From an uncultured Clostridiaceae bacterium (GTDB taxonomy: Bacteria > Bacillota > Clostridia > Clostridiales > Clostridiaceae): a stretch of 64,000 bases of DNA. Shown in pieces: positions 17,688 through 26,030 of the stretch. Made by a program: the position numbers and the translations under genes. The DNA lies in the NCBI GenBank assembly GCA_946405135.1, contig CAMJGD010000004.1:124001-188000 (forward strand), in the 5' to 3' direction. Position 1 is the stretch's first letter, and each line of letters begins with the position of its first letter. The notes under the pieces are model-generated. The model saw nothing but the letters and a program-made list of their open reading frames with translations, had not been told where the DNA came from and made no database searches.

Positions 17688-18440
17688 ATGAGCATTATTA
17701 TTTTTTTATTTGGGATTGTGCTAGGAAGTTTTTTAAATGTATGTATATATAGGATACCATTGAATCAATCTATAGCTTATCCTCCTTCTCATTGTACGAA
17801 ATGTGGGAAAAGTATTAAGTGGTATGATAATATTCCATTACTAAGTTATATTTTTTTAAAAGGAAAGTGCAGGTACTGCAAAGACAAAATATCTATTAAA
17901 TATCCAATGATAGAGTTTTTGACAGGTATACTATTTGTTTTATTATATAAAACCTATGGTATTAATCTATATTTTATTAAGTATTGTATTTTTGTATGCC
18001 TTCTTTTAGTTATAGCTTTTATAGATTTAAATAGTGAAGAAGTTTATACTTCTGTAACTATTACAGGAATAATTTTAGGAATAATAATTATTTTTTTACA
18101 AAAGAAATTATTATATAATCAAATTTTTGATTATATAATAGGTTTGCTAATTTCTGCTTCGTTCATTGCTTTAATAGTATATACTACCAAGGGTATGGGA
18201 GAAGGAGACGTAGAAATAGCAGCTTTATCAGGTGTTTTTCTTGGATGGAAGCTAGCTATATTGATGATTATGCTATCTTTTATAATTGGCGCTGCTATAA
18301 GTTTGTTTCTTATTATGTTTAAAATTAAAAATAGAAAAGATACTATTCCTTTTGGGCCCTTCATAGCCCTAAGTAGCATTATTTGTATATTATATGGAAA
18401 TAATATAATAAACTGGTATGTAAACACATTCCTTATCTGA
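17688..18440 (+). CDS. pilD: Type IV prepilin peptidase (leader peptidase/N-methyltransferase)
   Basis: Cleaves the short leader of prepilins at the G|F/S junction and methylates the new N terminus. The 250-aa protein has the N-terminal domain FGIVLGSFLNVCIYRIP. The tetra-Cys pattern (CTKCGKSIKW then GKCRYCKDKISIKYPMIE) follows. Several membrane spans carry the two catalytic aspartates, the first in AFIDLNSEEV (about 112) and the second in the GxGD motif MGEGDVEIAALSG. It is the first gene of the pilus locus, with a TATAAT box at 17648-17653 and GAAAGGATG before the ATG. Confidence 0.94.
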   Translation: MSIIIFLFGIVLGSFLNVCIYRIPLNQSIAYPPSHCTKCGKSIKWYDNIPLLSYIFLKGKCRYCKDKISIKYPMIEFLTGILFVLLYKTYGINLYFIKYCIFVCLLLVIAFIDLNSEEVYTSVTITGIILGIIIIFLQKKLLYNQIFDYIIGLLISASFIALIVYTTKGMGEGDVEIAALSGVFLGWKLAILMIMLSFIIGAAISLFLIMFKIKNRKDTIPFGPFIALSSIICILYGNNIINWYVNTFLI

Positions 18441-18614
18441 AAAAAAGTCGAAAAATCTGCATTTCAAACCAAATTTTCTTCCTTGAAATATTAAAAATAT
18501 GCGAATATAATATAACTATAAACAGATTTTTGGAAAAATTACAATTGTTTATGCTATGATTTCCACAGGAGTATGGGAAAAAATATAAATTATGACTTTT
18601 TAAGGAGTAATATA

Positions 18615-20312
18615 ATGAATGGAATGATAAAGATAAGATTGGGCGATTTACTAGTTCAATCTGATAAAATAACACAAATACAGCTTCAAGATGCCTTAAG
18701 AAAACAAAGAGTATCAGGGAAAAAGTTAGGAGAGGTACTTATAGAAGAGGGCCTTGTTACTGTAGAAGATATAATAGAAGTATTGGAAAAACAAACAGGC
18801 ATAAAAAGAGTACAGTTGGATTCTATAACTCTAGATAAAAAAGCCATAAAATTAGTTCCGGAAAGTATATGCTTAAAATATGATCTCATACCTTTTGGAT
18901 TTAAAGATAATAAAATAGAGGTAGCCATGTGGGATCCTTTAAACATTTTTGGAGTAGATGATGTGTCCATAGCTTCAGGCTTTGAAGTAGAACCTTATAT
19001 TGCTACTAAGGAAGAAATAAAAAGCTGTATAGAAAGGCATTATTCAGACGAACAGGTGATTAAGGCCGCAGAGGAGCTATCTAAAGGAAAATATACTGAT
19101 GATAAGTATCAAAATGATTTAGACTCTGAAGAAGATTTTGATGATATAAAAAATGCACCAGTAGTAAAAATGGTAGATTACCTTGTTAAAAATGCAGTGG
19201 AGTCAAGAGCTAGCGATATACATATAGAGCCTTATGAAAATCAAATTAGAATAAGATATAGAATAGATGGACAACTTCAGCTTATTTCTACTTTATCCAT
19301 AGATACATTACCAGCTTTAGTAACAAGAATCAAAATTTTATCAAATCTTAATATAGCAGAAAAAAGAGTACCCCAGGATGGAAGAATAATAATGAAAATA
19401 GGGGATAAAGATGTGGATTTAAGAGTATCTATTCTACCTATGATATATGGTGAAAAGATAGTAATAAGGGTATTAGATAGAAATAGCTATCAAATTGGCA
19501 AAAAAAACTTAGGCATGAGTGAATATGATCTTACAAAATTGGATAATATTATAAAAAACCCCTATGGCATTATATTAGTAACGGGACCTACAGGCAGTGG
19601 TAAGTCTACCACACTATACACCATGTTAAATGAATTAAATGATGAGTATAAAAATATAATCACCATAGAAGATCCTGTAGAGTACATAATGGATGGAATA
19701 AATCAGGTTAATGTAAATTTAAAGTCAGGACTTACGTTTGCTAATGGATTAAGGGCTATATTGAGACAGGATCCTGATATAGTGATGATAGGTGAGATAA
19801 GAGATAATGAAACGGCTCAAATAGCCATAAGAGCAGCTATAACAGGGCATCTTGTATTGAGCACTCTTCACACTAATGATGCACCTTCCTCGGTGGTAAG
19901 ACTTGTGAACATGGGCGTAGAGCCTTATTTAGTTTCTACTTCTATAGCTGGAGTGATAGCTCAGAGACTGGTAAAGAGCATATGTCCTAAATGTAAAAAA
20001 GAATACAAGGCGAATTCTTATGAAAAGAAGCTTTTATACATGGAAAATGTAAAAGAGCTAACATTATATAAAGGTGAAGGATGTGCTTTTTGTAACGGAA
20101 CGGGCTACGTGGGAAGAACTGGTGTATATGAAATAATGGAGATTACTAGAGAGCATAAAGAATGTATATTGAATTCTCAAAATGCAGATGAGCTTAGAGA
20201 TATATCCACAAAAAACGGTATGAAAACTTTAAAGATGGCCTGTAGTGAATTGGTACTAAAAGGAGTAACCACTATAGAAGAAATGGCGAAGATAGCTTAT
20301 TTAAAAGATTAG
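18615..20312 (+). CDS. pilB: Type IV pilus assembly ATPase PilB (GspE family)
   Basis: Hexameric ATPase that powers pilus extension. The 565-aa protein begins with the MshEN/T2SSE N domain (MNGMIKIRLGDLLVQSDKI). The catalytic domain has Walker A GPTGSGKSTTLYT, the Asp box ITIEDPVEY, Walker B RAILRQDPDIVMIGEIRD, and the His box TGHLVLSTLHTNDA. The zinc tetra-Cys motif (CPKCKKEY then GCAFCNGTGYVGR) follows. ATG 18615 has AAGGAG 7 bp upstream; an earlier ATG at 18573 lies only 1 bp after an AGGAG. The N domain in related systems can bind c-di-GMP; I cannot confirm the contact residues here. Confidence 0.94.
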   Translation: MNGMIKIRLGDLLVQSDKITQIQLQDALRKQRVSGKKLGEVLIEEGLVTVEDIIEVLEKQTGIKRVQLDSITLDKKAIKLVPESICLKYDLIPFGFKDNKIEVAMWDPLNIFGVDDVSIASGFEVEPYIATKEEIKSCIERHYSDEQVIKAAEELSKGKYTDDKYQNDLDSEEDFDDIKNAPVVKMVDYLVKNAVESRASDIHIEPYENQIRIRYRIDGQLQLISTLSIDTLPALVTRIKILSNLNIAEKRVPQDGRIIMKIGDKDVDLRVSILPMIYGEKIVIRVLDRNSYQIGKKNLGMSEYDLTKLDNIIKNPYGIILVTGPTGSGKSTTLYTMLNELNDEYKNIITIEDPVEYIMDGINQVNVNLKSGLTFANGLRAILRQDPDIVMIGEIRDNETAQIAIRAAITGHLVLSTLHTNDAPSSVVRLVNMGVEPYLVSTSIAGVIAQRLVKSICPKCKKEYKANSYEKKLLYMENVKELTLYKGEGCAFCNGTGYVGRTGVYEIMEITREHKECILNSQNADELRDISTKNGMKTLKMACSELVLKGVTTIEEMAKIAYLKD

Positions 20313-20345
20313 TAAGTCTTCTCCTTGAGGAAAGGGGGCTTTTAT

Positions 20346-21548
20346 TTGATTAATTATAGATACAAAGCTATGAATGAAAAAGGTGACAGGATAGAGGGTG
20401 TATATGCTGCAAATTCAAAGGAAGAAGTTATGGAAATGATTAGTTTTAATAACTATTACCCTTTATTAGTAGAAGAAGTAAGTCATAGCAAAAGTATAGA
20501 TTTAAAAAACTTTCAAAAAGTAAAAATAAAAGATATAGCAGTGTTTTGCAGGCAGTTTTACACTATGTTAGATGCAGGAAGCACTATAAATAATTCTTTA
20601 CATATACTTGCAGAGCAGCTTCCAAATAAAAAGTTAAAAGAATCTCTTTCAATAGTTGAGGATGAGGTTAGAAAAGGCTCCACCCTTTCAGAAGCTATGA
20701 ATGAGCAAAAAGACATATATCCAGAGCTGCTTGTGAGCATGGTGGAAACTGGAGAGGTAAGTGGTAATTTAGATGCAGTCATGTTAAGAATGGCAGAACA
20801 TTATGAAAAAGAAAATAGAATAAATCATAAGATAAAAAATGCTATGATATATCCTATAGTGCTTGCTTTAGTAGCTATAGCAGTTATTATATTCATCCTT
20901 ACTTTCGTAATGCCTATGTTTATAGGAATGTTTGAAGAAAGTGGTACACAATTGCCTTTATCAACAAGAATGCTTTTAGGAATGAGCAATGGACTTAAGA
21001 ATAACGGCTTATTTATTCTTATCTTTATGATAATCATTATTTTTTTCTTTAGACAATATCTAAAGACAGATAAAGGTAAAATGTTTAGCAGCAGCTTTAA
21101 ACTTAAATTTCCTATAGTAAAAAGGCTTAATCAGAAAATAATAGTATCCAGATTTACAAGAACCTTATCTACTGTCCTATCCAGCGGTATACCTCTAGTG
21201 CAGGCATTGAATGTGGTAACAGGGGTTATAGGTAATAAGGTAGTAGAAGAGGAACTGAATAATATAAAGGAAAAAGTTATTAAAGGGGAAGGACTTTCAG
21301 AGCCCATAAAGCAGTGTAATATATTTCCTTTAATGCTTTCTTCCATGATAAAGATAGGAGAAGAATCTGGAGCTTTAGACGAAATACTGAACAAAACTGC
21401 AGACTTTTATGATGAAGAACTAGATAATGAAATTCAAGCAGCTACATCTCTGTTAGAACCTATAATGATTGTGATTATGGGAATTATCGTAGGATTTATT
21501 ATAATAGCCATAGTTACCCCTATATTTGGTATGTATGGCAATATGTAA
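20346..21548 (+). CDS. pilC: Type IV pilus inner-membrane platform protein PilC (GspF family)
   Basis: A 400-aa platform protein that PilB rotates or pulls to add pilins. It has two repeated GspF domains (about 60-185 and 265-385). The first has VFCRQFYTMLDAGSTI and the second SRFTRTLSTVLSSGIPLVQAL. Three membrane spans lie near 165-190, 215-235 and 370-395. The N terminus INYRYKAMNEKGDRIEG matches the usual PilC start. I place the start at TTG 20346, because the strong site GGAAAGGGGG lies 8 bp before it; starting at 20325 would put the ribosome site inside the gene. Confidence 0.93.
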   Translation: MINYRYKAMNEKGDRIEGVYAANSKEEVMEMISFNNYYPLLVEEVSHSKSIDLKNFQKVKIKDIAVFCRQFYTMLDAGSTINNSLHILAEQLPNKKLKESLSIVEDEVRKGSTLSEAMNEQKDIYPELLVSMVETGEVSGNLDAVMLRMAEHYEKENRINHKIKNAMIYPIVLALVAIAVIIFILTFVMPMFIGMFEESGTQLPLSTRMLLGMSNGLKNNGLFILIFMIIIIFFFRQYLKTDKGKMFSSSFKLKFPIVKRLNQKIIVSRFTRTLSTVLSSGIPLVQALNVVTGVIGNKVVEEELNNIKEKVIKGEGLSEPIKQCNIFPLMLSSMIKIGEESGALDEILNKTADFYDEELDNEIQAATSLLEPIMIVIMGIIVGFIIIAIVTPIFGMYGNM

Positions 21549-21657
21549 GATACAAAAGGTTTTAAAACATTACTTAGTTTTAATTGTAAGATCAGGAAGA
21601 ATAGAATACCTGATTTGTACATTAAATAAATAAAAAATATTAAGGAGGTTTTTCTAA

Positions 21658-22068
21658 GTGGAAGAAAAACAAATAAAGAAGAGAAAGAAAAAAGGGTTTA
21701 CCCTTATAGAACTCATAATAGTTCTTGCAGTTATGGCTATTATAGCTGCCATAGCAATACCAAACTTTGCAGCGGTAAGAGATAATTCTAAAAAGAAGGC
21801 AGATATTCAAAGTTGTGAAACTATAAGAAGAACTGTTTTGACCATGGTAGCTGACGGTACTATAGCAACTCCAGCTTCAGATGCTACTTATACTGTATCT
21901 TATGGTGAGAGTGGTGTGAGTGTAGCACCAGCAGATGCTGAATTGGCAAAAGCTTTAAAAGATACAAAAAAACCTCAGTATGATAGTAAAACAACTTATA
22001 CAATAACTGTAAAAACTACAGGAGATGTGGTGGTAACAACTGGTGCAACTGGAGTAGAGGCTAAATAG
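21658..22068 (+). CDS. pilA: Major type IV pilin
   Basis: Class III prepilin, 136 aa. A Lys/Arg-rich leader ends in KKKKG, followed by FTLIELIIVLAVMAIIAAIA with the conserved Glu5 of mature pilin. The mature N-terminal helix (about 14-40) leads to a small globular head (residues 50-136) rich in Thr, Ala and Lys, without a Cys pair. GTG start, with AAGGAGG 9 bp upstream. The short, simple head and the strong 3' hairpin suggest it is the abundant subunit. Confidence 0.93.
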   Translation: MEEKQIKKRKKKGFTLIELIIVLAVMAIIAAIAIPNFAAVRDNSKKKADIQSCETIRRTVLTMVADGTIATPASDATYTVSYGESGVSVAPADAELAKALKDTKKPQYDSKTTYTITVKTTGDVVVTTGATGVEAK

Positions 22069-22081
22069 GTAATATTTTTTC

Positions 22082-22113
22082 AAGTGTAAAGTTATTTCAA
22101 TAACTTTACACTT
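22082..22113 (+). repeat. Perfect 15-bp hairpin at the 3' end of pilA
   Basis: AAGTGTAAAGTTATT pairs exactly with its complement (22099-22113) across a 2-base loop. No T-run follows, so it is more likely a stabiliser or partial terminator that lets pilA message exceed that of pilM and later genes. That role is inferred from position. Confidence 0.65.
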
Positions 22114-22197
22114 ATCCATATCTTAAAATTATGCTTTATTAATATTGTAAGTATTGAAGTTTTATAAGCTCTAATTTTAAAGGGAGAGGTGATCTCT

Positions 22198-23379
22198 TTG
22201 AACGTTAACAATAAAAAGTCCAAAGCTATGAATAAGTTAAAGAACATATTGAATGCTGATATTAAGTCTTTAGGTAAAAAAAGCAAAAATAGAAGAAAAG
22301 ATAGTATGCTATTTAAAAACATAACTTTACCTCAGAAATTGGTATCTTTAGATATAGGGAGTTCTTCCATAAAGATTGTGGTAGGAAAAAAGGTAAAAGA
22401 AAGTATACATATTTGTAATGCATTTAGCATTGAAACACCGAAAGAAATCATCGCAGATGGGAATATAATAAATTCTCTTGAGCTTTCTAGAATTATAGAG
22501 AAGGCTTTGAAGGATAATAACGTAAGGGTTAAAGACATAGTGTGTACAAGCAGTAGCACAGCCATAATAAATAGAGAACTAATAGTGCCAAAAGCTGAAG
22601 AAGAAGAGCTGGATACTCTTGTTAGATTTGAAATACAGCGATATCTTCCTATTAATATGGATGACTATGTAATTCAATATAATGTATTGGAAGAAATAGA
22701 ACAAGATAACATAGATAAATTAAAATTATTAGTAGTTACTTACCCTAATAGAATGTCAAAAGAATATTTTAATTTTATTAAAAATTCCGGATTAAAGCCA
22801 GTTTCTTTAGATGTAACTTTTAATTCCATAAAAAAATTATTAAATAATAGTAATGAAATAAATCAAGGAGAAAACCCTATTCAATATACTACTGCTTTTT
22901 TAGATATGGGAGCAGAAAATTTGAATATTCATATATATAATGAAGGAAAATTTGATTTTACCAGAGTTATAAAATCAGGAGGAAAATTAATAGATGCCAG
23001 CATATCAAAAAAATATGATATTTCTATGAAAGAGGCAGAAGAGAGAAAGATAAAGTATGCTGACCTTTTGGAAGAAGAAAATTTGGAAGATTTGGAGAGT
23101 GTCAATAAAATAGTTAGAAAACAAGTAGATGAATGGATAGAGGAAATAATGCGAATCCTTCAATTTTATAAAAATAAAAAATTGGGAAATAAAATAGATA
23201 AGATATATATTCATGGTGGAACTTCCAGATTAAAAGGTATTGACTTTTATATTCAGAAAAAGCTGAATATACCTGTAGTAAGAGTAAACAGCATGAGCAA
23301 CATAGCTTCAAAGGATAGAACTTTAGAAAAAGATTTTCATAGATATTTAAATGCTATAGGTTCCATAATTAGGCTGTAA
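22198..23379 (+). CDS. pilM: Type IV pilus assembly protein PilM
   Basis: Cytoplasmic actin-like protein that docks on PilN and helps link the ATPase to the alignment subcomplex. The 393-aa protein has the SHS2/actin-fold phosphate-1 motif LVSLDIGSSSIKIVV near residues 45-59, and TTAFLDMGAENLNIHIY near 238-254. The late stretch KIYIHGGTSRLKGIDFY is the adenosine-binding loop. TTG 22198 has GGGAGAGGTG 6 bp upstream; a GTG at 22189 lies inside that site. The first about 40 residues are a Lys-rich extension beyond the usual PilM start. Confidence 0.9.
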   Translation: MNVNNKKSKAMNKLKNILNADIKSLGKKSKNRRKDSMLFKNITLPQKLVSLDIGSSSIKIVVGKKVKESIHICNAFSIETPKEIIADGNIINSLELSRIIEKALKDNNVRVKDIVCTSSSTAIINRELIVPKAEEEELDTLVRFEIQRYLPINMDDYVIQYNVLEEIEQDNIDKLKLLVVTYPNRMSKEYFNFIKNSGLKPVSLDVTFNSIKKLLNNSNEINQGENPIQYTTAFLDMGAENLNIHIYNEGKFDFTRVIKSGGKLIDASISKKYDISMKEAEERKIKYADLLEEENLEDLESVNKIVRKQVDEWIEEIMRILQFYKNKKLGNKIDKIYIHGGTSRLKGIDFYIQKKLNIPVVRVNSMSNIASKDRTLEKDFHRYLNAIGSIIRL

Positions 23380-23391
23380 GGTGGTGATATA

Positions 23392-23961
23392 GTGAAGGAT
23401 TTTAACTTTTTTAAGCCTTATTTAGGACAGAAAAAACAATCTAAAAATAAAATGATTTACATCATTACCACCCTTGGACTATTTACTACATTGGTTTTAG
23501 GCACTTTTTTATGGAATAGTCTAAGCATATTCAAACTAGAAAAGGATATAGATAAACTTAAAAGCCAGTATAATTCAAAGGAAAATCAGGACAAGCTTCA
23601 GCAAATGCATAAATTAGAAAAAAAGTATGAAGTATTAATTAAATATTATGATGGAGTAAAAGTAGTATATGCATCTGTAGAAGACAATTCAAAGGTAGAT
23701 AGTAATTTTTTAAATAAAATAACTTCTACCATACCAGGAGATATTTCATTTAAAACTATAAATGTAGATGGAGCCAATTTGCAGATTCAAGGTATTTCTA
23801 AAAGCAGAAAAGCTATAGGAGAATTTCAGCATAATCTAAAAAAGTTGAATTTTGTTTCGGAGGTACACATAAGTAATATAGGCGGAGAAGGTACAGATAG
23901 CACTGGTGAGTATAATTTTAATTTAAAATGTTTATTAAAAGGCGTGAATAAAGATGAGTAA
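23392..23961 (+). CDS. pilN: Type IV pilus assembly protein PilN
   Basis: Bitopic inner-membrane protein of 189 aa. The cytoplasmic N-terminal segment begins MKDFNFFKPY, a Phe-rich start that serves as the PilM-binding peptide in this family. A single span (about 21-42) is followed by a coiled coil (45-75) and a ferredoxin-like C-terminal domain. GTG start after GGTGGTGAT. It overlaps the next gene by 8 bases, indicating translational coupling. The call relies on size, topology and position after pilM as much as on sequence. Confidence 0.85.
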   Translation: MKDFNFFKPYLGQKKQSKNKMIYIITTLGLFTTLVLGTFLWNSLSIFKLEKDIDKLKSQYNSKENQDKLQQMHKLEKKYEVLIKYYDGVKVVYASVEDNSKVDSNFLNKITSTIPGDISFKTINVDGANLQIQGISKSRKAIGEFQHNLKKLNFVSEVHISNIGGEGTDSTGEYNFNLKCLLKGVNKDE

Positions 23962-25174
23962 AAGAGAAAAAAGCATGTTGACCTTTTTATTAATACTCTT
24001 ATTTCTTTTAGGATATTATAAATATGTTTATGTAAAACAGAGGAATAAGGTGGTACTTTTAAAGGGAGAAAAGAAGAACTATGAATTAAAGATGGAAGAG
24101 GTAAACAATTTTAAAATAACCATACCTAAAAAAGAAGGAGACATAAAAATAATAAATTCAAAAATAAAAGATAAAAGTGAAAGTCTTTATCCTGCCATTG
24201 TTCAAGAAAACATAATCATGGAGTTAGATGATCTAATGAAGAAATCTTCTGTAACTGGCAGCATAACTTTTTCCGAAATAGAAGTAAAACCTTTTGAAGA
24301 AAAGTCTTCAAAAGAGGATAAAAAAAATGGAACTAACTTTTTAAAGCCTGTTACAGATGAATATGCAGCTATTGAAGGTGAAAAAAAAGATGAGCATAGA
24401 AACAAGAAAGTTGATAATAATGGGGATAAAACTTCTAAGGCGGGAAATATAGATCAGATGAAGTTAAGCCTTTCAGTAAAAGGAAGCTATCTTAATATAA
24501 TAAATTTTATAAAAAGTATTGAAAGCCACCCTAAAAAAATAGCTATTTCTAAGTTGAATATGAGTCAATCTACAGTTAACGAGGTAAATGCAGCTATAAC
24601 CCTTGAAATATATGCAGTACCTAAAATAGGTGAGGAAGATATAGAATATTTTAATTGGATTTACAATAACAACTATGGAAAAACTAATCCCTTTGATGGA
24701 AGTGCTCAGACTTCTTCTAAAACTATAGAGGATTTAAATAAAGAAAAGGATGCATATGATTTTGTAATGTCAGTAAAGCCTATAAATTCTGATCTGCCCA
24801 CTATAATGCTAGGTAAGTCTAAAGATGAGAATAGAAATACCTATGTTTATGCAGATAACTCTTCACAAGAAAATATTCAACTGATTTTATCAGAGAAGGA
24901 TGGCAAGTATTATTACAAATATAAAACATCAAGAAACAGTTATCCTTTAAATTTTAATGGAGAGGGTATTGAATTTAGCCCTGTAACTTCAAATATAGTA
25001 TTAAAGATATTATCCAGTAAAAGACTTTCAGAGGAAGATAAAGCGTCTGCTAAGTTAAATATAAAAAATAATACCTCTAAAAGCGTTATAGTAAATATTG
25101 AAAGCGATGATGAGACAAGCTCTAGAATCACTATATCTGGGGAAGGCGGAAATGTGGATATAAGAAGAAATTAA
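23954..25174 (+). CDS. pilO: PilO-like type IV pilus protein with extra C-terminal domain
   Basis: A 406-aa protein with one N-terminal span (about 7-22), a coiled coil (25-80) and a PilO-type domain with KLSLSVKGSYLNIINFIKSIESHP (about 172-195). After about residue 225 it carries a further 180 residues not usual in PilO, rich in Ser, Asn and Lys and predicted beta-type. This extra domain may act outside the membrane. It overlaps pilN by 8 bp, and the pseudopilin gene follows 14 bp after its stop. PilO role is inferred from the domain and order. Confidence 0.83.
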   Translation: MSKREKSMLTFLLILLFLLGYYKYVYVKQRNKVVLLKGEKKNYELKMEEVNNFKITIPKKEGDIKIINSKIKDKSESLYPAIVQENIIMELDDLMKKSSVTGSITFSEIEVKPFEEKSSKEDKKNGTNFLKPVTDEYAAIEGEKKDEHRNKKVDNNGDKTSKAGNIDQMKLSLSVKGSYLNIINFIKSIESHPKKIAISKLNMSQSTVNEVNAAITLEIYAVPKIGEEDIEYFNWIYNNNYGKTNPFDGSAQTSSKTIEDLNKEKDAYDFVMSVKPINSDLPTIMLGKSKDENRNTYVYADNSSQENIQLILSEKDGKYYYKYKTSRNSYPLNFNGEGIEFSPVTSNIVLKILSSKRLSEEDKASAKLNIKNNTSKSVIVNIESDDETSSRITISGEGGNVDIRRN

Positions 25175-25188
25175 AGGAGAGTGGGAGG

Positions 25189-26013
25189 ATGAAGTCATTA
25201 ATAAAAACAAAAAAAGCATTTACATTGATTGAAGTCCTCTTAAGTCTTGCTATTTTAATGATAGTGATTGTTCCTATATTTACCATGGTTATGAATACAG
25301 TTACTATAAATAAGGGTGGCGAAAATAAACAAAAAGCCACCCTTGTGGCACAGGAAACTGTAGAAAAGATAAAGTCTATTTCAGATAAAGATTTTATACA
25401 TCTTGATAATTATGGGGATGTTTTAGGATTAAATATAGTTCAAGAAAAAGATTTAGATAGATTCAATATAAGTGGACAAAAAAATGGTTATAGTATAGAA
25501 GGATATGTGGAAAAGTCACAAGGAGATATGCCTTATAAGTATGAACAGCATAAAAATGTAATAAATTTTGATTTTAAAATAGACTATGAAATAGAAGACA
25601 ATGTAAATAAATTATTTATTTCAGAGCAATATGTTACATATACACCACATATAATAATTCTCTTAGATAAAAATAACATTATTATAAAGGATGGTAAAAA
25701 TGGAGACATACTTAAAAGTATAAGCAATAATAATGGAAATGTCCTTGTGCATTTAGGAGAGAATACTTCAGATAATATAAATATTGATGTAGAAAATAAG
25801 AACAGCAATGATTTTAACATTTATATAAGTAAAGATTTGAAGAGCCTGGGAAACTGTAATATAAATAATAATTATGGCAATGTTAAAGTGTATAATAATT
25901 TTGAAAATGCCAGTGATAATAAAGTCAGTAAAACACTTTATAAGATATACATAAAAGTTTCAAAAGGTAAAGATGTTTTTGAAATTTCCACCTACAGATC
26001 TGTAGAGATGTAA
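25189..26013 (+). CDS. Minor pilin (PilV/GspI-like prepilin)
   Basis: A 274-aa prepilin with leader MKSLIKTKKA and the motif FTLIEVLLSLAILMIVIVPIF. Cleavage would be after Ala10 rather than Gly, an accepted but less common variant. Glu5 of the mature form is present. The head is large (about 240 residues) and Asn/Lys-rich, with a repetitive stretch of Asn, Ile and Asp near 165-240 that looks like stacked beta strands. It is the first of three minor-pilin-like genes before the VWA gene, which suggests a tip-priming complex. Confidence 0.85.
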   Translation: MKSLIKTKKAFTLIEVLLSLAILMIVIVPIFTMVMNTVTINKGGENKQKATLVAQETVEKIKSISDKDFIHLDNYGDVLGLNIVQEKDLDRFNISGQKNGYSIEGYVEKSQGDMPYKYEQHKNVINFDFKIDYEIEDNVNKLFISEQYVTYTPHIIILLDKNNIIIKDGKNGDILKSISNNNGNVLVHLGENTSDNINIDVENKNSNDFNIYISKDLKSLGNCNINNNYGNVKVYNNFENASDNKVSKTLYKIYIKVSKGKDVFEISTYRSVEM

Positions 26014-26030
26014 GGAGGTAGTAATTTGTT

